From Myxococcus landrumus (GTDB lineage: Bacteria > Myxococcota > Myxococcia > Myxococcales > Myxococcaceae): a stretch of 64,000 nucleotides of DNA. The translations under genes and the position numbers were made by a program. The stretch spans positions 6,584,001 through 6,648,000 of the forward strand of contig NZ_CP071091.1 in NCBI RefSeq assembly GCF_017301635.1, given 5' to 3'. Under the pieces are notes generated by a model. The model was not told the origin of the DNA, ran no database searches, and saw nothing but the letters and a program-made list of their open reading frames with translations. This document shows positions 58,859 to 64,000 of the stretch, in pieces. Every line of letters begins with the position of its first letter. Positions within the stretch are counted from its first letter, which is position 1.

Positions 58859-59896
58859 TCAGGGAACCAGCACGAGCTTCCCCACCGTCGTCCCCGACTC
58901 GAGTGCCCGGTGCGCCTCGGCGGCGGCATCCAGCGGGAAGGTCGTCACCTGGGGCGAGACGACCTTGCCCTCCTCCACCCAGGTCAGCAGCCGCGCCATG
59001 CTCTCCTCCAGCACGTAGCGCTGCTCGAACAGATAGGAGAGGTTGAACGCCAGGACACTGGTGTTGTCGTTGGTCAACGTCAGCGGGTCGAACCGGGGCG
59101 TCCGGAGCCAATCCCACGCAAGCTTCGCGTAGTTCGGCCGGCCTCCCGTGCGCGGCAGCATGGAGTGGAACCCATAGATGACCAGCTTCCCCGGTGACCC
59201 CAGGTGCCGGTAGCTGTCCCGCAGCGTCGACGGACCATTGGCGTCCAGCACCACGTCATAGCCCTCCGGCGCCGCGGCCTTCGCGGCCTTCCACAAATCC
59301 TCCCGGCTCTTGTCGATGACCACCTCCGCGCCCAGGGCCCGCGCGGCCTCCACCTTGTGGGTGCCGCCCACCACGCCCACCATCCGGCACCCCGCGATGC
59401 GGCCCAGTTGCAGCAGCGCGCTGCCCACGCCTCCCGCCGCCGAGTGCACCAGCACCTTCGCCCCCGGTCTGGGATGCGCCAATTCGAAGAGCGCGAAGTA
59501 CGCCGTGAGGAACACGGCGGGAAACCCCGCCGCCTGCGCCATCGTCAGCTTCGACGGCAGCGCGAAGAGCTGGTGTCGCGGAACCGTGACATGTGTCGCG
59601 TACCCGCCGAACCGCGTCACGCCGAACACGCGGTCCCCGGGGGCCAGGTCCTCCACGCCCGCGCCCACGGACTCCACCGTGCCGGAGAACTCGAAGCCCG
59701 GGGTGATAGGCCACCCCACATACTCCTTCGCGGAGGCGTACAGGCCCATGCGAATGACGCAGTCCGCATAGTTCACCCCGATGGCCTGGGTGGCCACCAC
59801 CACCTCCCCGGCCCCAGGTGAAACCTGATTCAGGTTTTCAATCCGGAGCCGCTCATACCCACCTGCCTTCGAGATGACGACCTTGCGTGCGCTCAT
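58859..59896 (-). CDS. Zinc-independent quinone oxidoreductase (MDR superfamily)
   Basis: A 345-residue NADPH-dependent oxidoreductase from ATG 59896. Features: GroES-like N-terminal domain (GEVVVATQAIGVNYADCVIRMGLY, about 30-53), GFEFSGTVESVGAGV and APGDRVFGVTRFGGYA, then the Rossmann domain with AAGGVGSALLQLGRIAGCRMVG (GxGGVG cofactor motif) and VVLDANGPSTLRDSYRHLGSPGKLVIYG. The Cys/His zinc ligands of alcohol dehydrogenases are absent, as expected for quinone/synaptic-vesicle VAT-1-like members. It is divergent from the lipase gene. Confidence 0.9.
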   Translation of the reverse strand: MSARKVVISKAGGYERLRIENLNQVSPGAGEVVVATQAIGVNYADCVIRMGLYASAKEYVGWPITPGFEFSGTVESVGAGVEDLAPGDRVFGVTRFGGYATHVTVPRHQLFALPSKLTMAQAAGFPAVFLTAYFALFELAHPRPGAKVLVHSAAGGVGSALLQLGRIAGCRMVGVVGGTHKVEAARALGAEVVIDKSREDLWKAAKAAAPEGYDVVLDANGPSTLRDSYRHLGSPGKLVIYGFHSMLPRTGGRPNYAKLAWDWLRTPRFDPLTLTNDNTSVLAFNLSYLFEQRYVLEESMARLLTWVEEGKVVSPQVTTFPLDAAAEAHRALESGTTVGKLVLVP

Positions 59897-60050
59897 GCGC
59901 CCCTGAGTACCACGCGACGCGGCGCGACAACGTCCGCGCACGTCCACACGGCTGACGACTCTCGCACGAGATGTCTCTACACTGCGTCTCGTGCCCGATG
60001 ATTGTCTTCAAGCCGGGCACGCGTACCCCCACAACTCGAAGGAAGTCTCC

Positions 60051-61055
60051 ATGCGATTGCAGCATTCGCTGTTCCTCATGGGCCCGTTGCTCGTGGGCGC
60101 CCTCTCCGGCTGCGGACAGGGTGTCGAAGAGCCCACGTCGGAGCCTCTCGCCACCGTCGAATCCCCCGTCGTCTCCACCTCCGGCCTCACGCCGCACTTC
60201 CGCACGTGGCTCACCGCCAATGGCTATGACAGCTACGACTTCGCCCGGGCCGACCTCGTCGGCGGCAGTCACGGCGGAAAGGCGAGCGCCACCGACACGG
60301 TGGTGAACACGCCCGTCATCTTCATCCACGGCAACTCGGACAAGGCGGTGGGCACCGGCACCGCGGGCCAGTCCGGCTGGAATGCCTCCATCGAGTACTT
60401 CCTCGCCAACGGCTACAAGCCCAGCGAGCTGTACGCGACGACGTGGGGCCCGGCCGACGTGATGCAGACGGCGGTCCAGTACCACTCGAAGACGAACGTG
60501 ATGAAGGTGCGCAAGTTCATCGAGGCCGTGAAGGCGTACACGGGCGCGACGAAGGTGGACATCATCACCCACTCCATGGGCGTGACGCTCGCGCGCAAGG
60601 CCATCATGGGTGGCGCGGCGAATGACTCGGCCAATGGGGGCGCGTACAACGTGGGCCCCGCGCTCACGGGCTCCGTGGACACCTTCGTCGGCATCGCCGG
60701 CGCCAACCTGGGCCTCACGTCCTGCTACCAGACGGGCCCGTCCACGCCGACGTGCGGCTCCACCAACGGCCTGTATCCGGGCTACCTCTACTTCGGCGTG
60801 GTGCTCGGCCGCTCCGCGTACCTGGACGACCTGCGCTCGCTGAGCAACTACGAGGGCGACTACCGCTACACCATCTACTCCACGGCCGATGAAATCATCG
60901 GCTACGGCGGCATCGTGTACGGCCAGTACACCTCACGCATCCCAGGCCAGACGGGGGAGAAGGTCTACTCGGCCTATCCCTACGGGCACTTCAACTCGAA
61001 GGACCTGACGGCCGCGGTGCAGTACAGCATGGTGCGCAACCACACCATTCCGTAG
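60051..61055 (+). CDS. Secreted class-2-like lipase / alpha-beta hydrolase lipoprotein
   Basis: A 334-residue enzyme; ATG 60051 follows AAGGAAG and the signal ends in lipobox ALSGC. Lipase features: oxyanion-hole region VIFIHGNSDKA, nucleophile motif THSMGVTLARKA (Ser in HSMG), acid residue probably in TADEIIG and the His in YPYGHFNSKD. The pattern fits the Lipase_2 family (extracellular triacylglycerol lipase / PHA depolymerase-like). Cys residues in SCYQTGPSTPTC probably form a disulfide. It likely degrades lipid or polyester from prey or the medium. Confidence 0.85.
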   Translation: MRLQHSLFLMGPLLVGALSGCGQGVEEPTSEPLATVESPVVSTSGLTPHFRTWLTANGYDSYDFARADLVGGSHGGKASATDTVVNTPVIFIHGNSDKAVGTGTAGQSGWNASIEYFLANGYKPSELYATTWGPADVMQTAVQYHSKTNVMKVRKFIEAVKAYTGATKVDIITHSMGVTLARKAIMGGAANDSANGGAYNVGPALTGSVDTFVGIAGANLGLTSCYQTGPSTPTCGSTNGLYPGYLYFGVVLGRSAYLDDLRSLSNYEGDYRYTIYSTADEIIGYGGIVYGQYTSRIPGQTGEKVYSAYPYGHFNSKDLTAAVQYSMVRNHTIP

Positions 61056-61070
61056 TCACCGCTGCTCGAG

Positions 61071-61178
61071 CCCCCGGCGCGCTGCCATCACGAGCGCGGC
61101 CGGGGGTCACATGCCCCGAGTCCTCGAGGCCGGCCCCGGAGCCGACGACGGCCCATCCACGCCGTGGGGGAGTGGATG
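61071..61178. terminator. Two hairpins between convergent hydrolase genes
   Basis: CCCCCGGCGCGCT (61071-61083) pairs with AGCGCG-G-CCGGGGG (61093-61106), 13 bp with one bulged G. CATCCAC (61154-61160) pairs with GTGGATG (61172-61178). The first suits the plus-strand lipase, the second the minus-strand hydrolase. The rest of the 140-bp gap shows nothing. Confidence 0.6.
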
Positions 61179-61195
61179 CGGCCGTCTCGGGTCCG

Positions 61196-62374
61196 TCACG
61201 GCCTGGGGCCATCCGCGGGCGCGGGCGCGTCCTGCTGCTGGGGTATGGGCGAAGGCTGACTGCCCGGCGCACCGGGAACGGGCGCGGGCTCCCCCGGCTT
61301 CGGCGCCTTGTCCTCGCGGGCCTTCTCCACGAAGGGCCGCGCCGAGGCCGGGTCCTTCACGAACGCGAGCGCCACCTCGTTGAAGGACTCCGGGCAGTCG
61401 AGCTGCACCGTGTGGCCGCAGCCCTTCAGGGGCACCAGCGACGCGGACGGGATGTTCGACGCGCCGAACTCCATGATGTCGCGCGTCTCGCCGCCGTGGA
61501 GGAACGGGTTGGGGATGAGCCGGTCATCCGTGCCGTAGACGATGAGCGTGGGCACGGTGACATGGCCCAGGTTGTCGCGCACGAAGTCGTTGTGGGCCAG
61601 GCCCCGCACGGTGCGGACGTTGGCGTAGGCGTAGGCGTCGAACTCGGGCGTCTTCGACAGCCGCACGCGCTCCTCGATGAGCCACTCCAACTGGGGGCGC
61701 CAGTGCATGAAGTTGGCCTGACGCACGCTGCCCCAGATGTTCGCCTCCGGCGCGTACTTGATGAAGTCCGCGCTCATCACCCGCGCGAACCACGCCTTCT
61801 CCTTCCAGGTGAACTTCTCGAAGCCGGCCGGAGACACCAGCACCAGCGCGCTGAGCGACTCCGGGTAGCGGATGGCGAACGACAGCGACGTCTGCCCGCC
61901 CATGGAGTGGCCCATGAGGATGGGCTTCTCCACGCCCAGCACCCGCGTCAGCTCCAGCACCACGTCCGCCATGGCCTCCATGGTGTACGGGAACGTGGCC
62001 GGCTTGTCGGACTTGCCGTAGCCCGGCAGGTCCACCGCGATGACGCGGTAGCCCTGGGAATGAAAGACATCCAGCTGCGCGCGCCAGAACTTCAGATAGG
62101 AGCCCAGGCCGTGCACGAAGACCACCGTCTTCGCCTCGGGCGACGCGGCGGGCAGGTCCACGTAGGACACGTGCAGCGGGGTGCTCAGCTGGTAGCGGAG
62201 CGTGGCGTAGGGCAGCGAAGCACGGTGCACGGGCCACGGCTGCTTCGTGCCCTCGGTGGAGTAGTCCAGGTCCTTGAAGGACAGCGCGGACTCACTGGCA
62301 TACGAGCGCACGCAACCAGCGAAGGACAGCCCGGCCGTGAGGAGCAGGGCGGTGAAAGCGCGGGAGGAGCTCAT
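61196..62374 (-). CDS. Alpha/beta-hydrolase lipoprotein coupled to an outer-membrane protein
   Basis: A 392-residue hydrolase. ATG 62374 lies 2 bp after the stop of the upstream barrel-protein gene; no separate ribosome-binding site is visible, so translation is probably coupled. The signal has lipobox SFAGC. The fold is a canonical alpha/beta hydrolase: oxyanion region FVHGLGSYLKFW, nucleophile GHSMGGQTSLSF, acid YGTDDRLIPN and catalytic His GCGHTVQLDCPESF. The C-terminal about 50 residues are Pro/Ala/Gln-rich and low complexity. Close homologues include haloalkane-dehalogenase-like and meta-cleavage hydrolases; the substrate is unknown. Confidence 0.88.
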   Translation of the reverse strand: MSSSRAFTALLLTAGLSFAGCVRSYASESALSFKDLDYSTEGTKQPWPVHRASLPYATLRYQLSTPLHVSYVDLPAASPEAKTVVFVHGLGSYLKFWRAQLDVFHSQGYRVIAVDLPGYGKSDKPATFPYTMEAMADVVLELTRVLGVEKPILMGHSMGGQTSLSFAIRYPESLSALVLVSPAGFEKFTWKEKAWFARVMSADFIKYAPEANIWGSVRQANFMHWRPQLEWLIEERVRLSKTPEFDAYAYANVRTVRGLAHNDFVRDNLGHVTVPTLIVYGTDDRLIPNPFLHGGETRDIMEFGASNIPSASLVPLKGCGHTVQLDCPESFNEVALAFVKDPASARPFVEKAREDKAPKPGEPAPVPGAPGSQPSPIPQQQDAPAPADGPRP

Positions 62375-62376
62375 GG

Positions 62377-64000
62377 TCAGAACGCGTACCAGGTGAAGGT
62401 GGTGAAGGCCGCCCACGGGTCGCTCTTCACGGTGGGGGCACCGTCGTAGAAGCTGCCGCGGAAGAGGTAGCCGCCGTGGAGGCCCACGGTCATCAGGTAG
62501 CGGATGTGGTAGCGCAGCTCCGCGTTGAGCTCCGCGCCGATGAACCGGCCGCGCCGCACCGTCGGGTCCCAGCGCGCGGGCTCGGCGCCCGCGTTGGCGA
62601 GCCCCGCGCCCACCTTGAGGTTGAGCGTGTTGGGCACGATATCCCACGCCGCCGTGGCGATGCCCGCGCGCAGGCCGTAGCCCTGGTTGGAGATGTCCGT
62701 CACCGCGCCCGTGTAGTTGTTCACCGTGCTGGTGAACGGGAACAGGATGAGCATCTTGTGGTTGAACCACACCGCGCCCGGCAGGCCGTACTGGTTGAGC
62801 GTGAAGGCGCCCGTGTACTTGTCGTCGCCCAGGTTGCTGTCGCCCGAGGAGAACATGCCCTCCACGGTGAGGACGTCGCCGGGGCCGCGCCCCCACTGGT
62901 ACATGACCTCCAGGTTGGCGGACACGCCGGAGATGTTCAGCTCGTCGAGCACCGAGTTGTCGGGGTCGTCGCTCTCGTACTTGCCGCCGTTGTACATGAC
63001 GAAGCCGGACGCCCCAAGGCGGCCCGTGCGGAAGTCGATGTTGTGATTGAAGTGCGCGCCCGCCCAGAAGACGCTGCCCGTGGGACGGTTGATGTCGAAG
63101 CGCGCCGTGCCCGTGAAGCCGGGCAGGCCCGAGGACGACGGGCCGCTCTTCACCAGGCCCTCGAAGGCGTAGGCGTCACCCTTGGTGTCGTCGTTCAGGT
63201 ACCAGAGCGACACGCCCACGTTGGTGTTGGGCCGCACCGGGTAGACGTAGTCCGCCATCGCCAGCCAGATGTACTTGAGGCGCGGGTCATTGCGCGTGGC
63301 GCGGTCCGCCTGCGCGCTGCCCAGCGGCGTCAGCGTCAGGCGGGCGTTGCCCTTGTAGCCGCTGAAGATGGACAGGCCCGTGGCGTCGCTGCCCAGGAAG
63401 GCCAGCTTGTAGCCCGTGCGCACCAGGTCCGACAGCGGCGTGCGCGTGGGGTCATAAGGGCTGTCGTAGACGGGCTGCGTGCCGATGATGAGCGCCAGCT
63501 TGCTGGGGCTGCGCGTCGGGTAGAGCGCGACGTTGATGTTCTTCGTCTGGATGTTCACCTGGTCGGCGTTGAAGCCGCCGCCCTCGTTCTGGCCGATGGT
63601 GTTGGCCGAGCGGCCCCAGAGGAAGTCCACCTCGAACTGGGCGCGGAACGACGCCAGGCCGTCGACGAAGAACGGGCTGTATTCGATGACGGGAATCCAG
63701 CGCTGCTCCACGAAGTACGCGGAGCGACCGGGCTCGATGCTCACCGCGCTGCCCACGGGCGAGCCGATGGGCCCCAGCGCCACGCCGCGCAGACCGGCGG
63801 GGTCACCCACCTGGTTCGTCATCGAGGCGCGCGTGAAGAAGTAGTTGATGAGGGTGAACTCGCGCGGCTCCGCGTCCTCCTCGCGATTCTTGGCCTCCAG
63901 CCACTCACCATACAGGCCCGGCACCGGGGGACTCTGGGCCGCCGAGGACGACGCCAGTCCCACGAGCCCCAGCGCGGCGAGCATCCTCGCGCCCCGCCAC
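62377..64000 (-). CDS. Outer-membrane beta-barrel protein (5' end probably beyond the window)
   Basis: At least 535 residues from an ATG at 63984, but the frame stays open to the right edge and that ATG has no ribosome-binding site. The n-region of the signal peptide (WRGAR before MLAALGLVGLASSSAAQ) suggests that the true start lies outside. The mature protein is rich in alternating strands with aromatic residues (FRAQFEVDFLWGRS; SVFWAGAHFNHNIDF; LRYHIRYLMTVGLHGGYLFRGSFY) and ends in TFTWYAF with a C-terminal Phe, the outer-membrane assembly signal. It is 2 bp upstream of the hydrolase gene, so the pair likely acts together: perhaps a porin or transporter bringing substrate to the hydrolase. 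Confidence 0.78.
   Translation of the reverse strand, partial: WRGARMLAALGLVGLASSSAAQSPPVPGLYGEWLEAKNREEDAEPREFTLINYFFTRASMTNQVGDPAGLRGVALGPIGSPVGSAVSIEPGRSAYFVEQRWIPVIEYSPFFVDGLASFRAQFEVDFLWGRSANTIGQNEGGGFNADQVNIQTKNINVALYPTRSPSKLALIIGTQPVYDSPYDPTRTPLSDLVRTGYKLAFLGSDATGLSIFSGYKGNARLTLTPLGSAQADRATRNDPRLKYIWLAMADYVYPVRPNTNVGVSLWYLNDDTKGDAYAFEGLVKSGPSSSGLPGFTGTARFDINRPTGSVFWAGAHFNHNIDFRTGRLGASGFVMYNGGKYESDDPDNSVLDELNISGVSANLEVMYQWGRGPGDVLTVEGMFSSGDSNLGDDKYTGAFTLNQYGLPGAVWFNHKMLILFPFTSTVNNYTGAVTDISNQGYGLRAGIATAAWDIVPNTLNLKVGAGLANAGAEPARWDPTVRRGRFIGAELNAELRYHIRYLMTVGLHGGYLFRGSFYDGAPTVKSDPWAAFTTFTWYAF

Overview
The window is dense, very GC-rich bacterial DNA with strong G/C preference at third codon positions. 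Several protein families point to a fruiting myxobacterium of the Myxococcaceae (Myxococcus, Corallococcus, Pyxidicoccus or a close relative). These are a TIGR02265/DUF2378-type protein, SitA/SitI-type swarm-inhibition toxin and immunity genes, a Ser/Thr kinase with an HRDVSPDN loop and a PEGA domain, a PAAR-like (DUF4150) type VI effector with a DUF3396 immunity partner, and many short lipoproteins. Genus and species are inferred from family content, not from a database match. No rRNA, tRNA, CRISPR array, insertion sequence or prophage was seen.

Left part (1-27 kb). The window opens inside exbB, followed by two exbD genes, a TonB-dependent receptor and a beta-helix-like lipoprotein: an energised outer-membrane uptake unit. 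Next come an AT-hook coiled-coil protein, an exported protein translationally coupled to a metallophosphoesterase lipoprotein, a transmembrane Ser/Thr kinase, a PaiB-like protein and gyrB. After a PH-like membrane protein and a GNAT acetyltransferase lies an operon of a CPA2 cation/proton antiporter fused to UspA domains and an XRE regulator fused to a PTS EIIA(Ntr)-like domain, with a perfect palindrome just upstream. A CheY-like regulator, two Tat-exported ferritin-like proteins, a TIGR02265 protein, a class V aminotransferase and an M20 peptidase follow.

Middle part (26-45 kb). Two tandem pappalysin-like (M43) metalloprotease lipoproteins precede a type VI secretion cargo module. It contains a DUF2169 protein, a ketosynthase-like protein, a PAAR-like effector with a predicted PD-(D/E)XK nuclease tail, a DUF3396 immunity protein and an unknown protein. 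An Mla-type lipid transport operon (lipoprotein, MlaE, MlaF, MlaD) reads the other way. recF, a PAS histidine kinase, alkC and dnaN follow. gyrB, recF and dnaN are all in the window but separated by unrelated genes, unlike the compact dnaA-dnaN-recF-gyrB cluster of many bacteria.

Right part (45-64 kb). This holds an ECF sigma / anti-sigma / outer-membrane protein operon, a small XRE regulator and an OmpR-type two-component pair preceded by an ECF-like promoter motif. Next are an acyl-CoA synthetase divergent from a VOC protein, and a SitA-type toxin locus in which the toxin gene is split by one in-frame amber codon while its SitI-like immunity gene is intact. The window ends with an unknown protein, an LVIVD-repeat lipoprotein, a quinone oxidoreductase, a secreted lipase, and an alpha/beta-hydrolase lipoprotein coupled to an outer-membrane barrel protein that runs off the right edge.

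The most notable systems are the two contact-dependent antagonism loci (type VI cargo module and broken sitA with sitI), the antiporter/XRE-EIIA operon with its palindrome, and the dispersed replication genes. Many start codons are GTG or TTG, and several operons use 4-bp start/stop overlaps.
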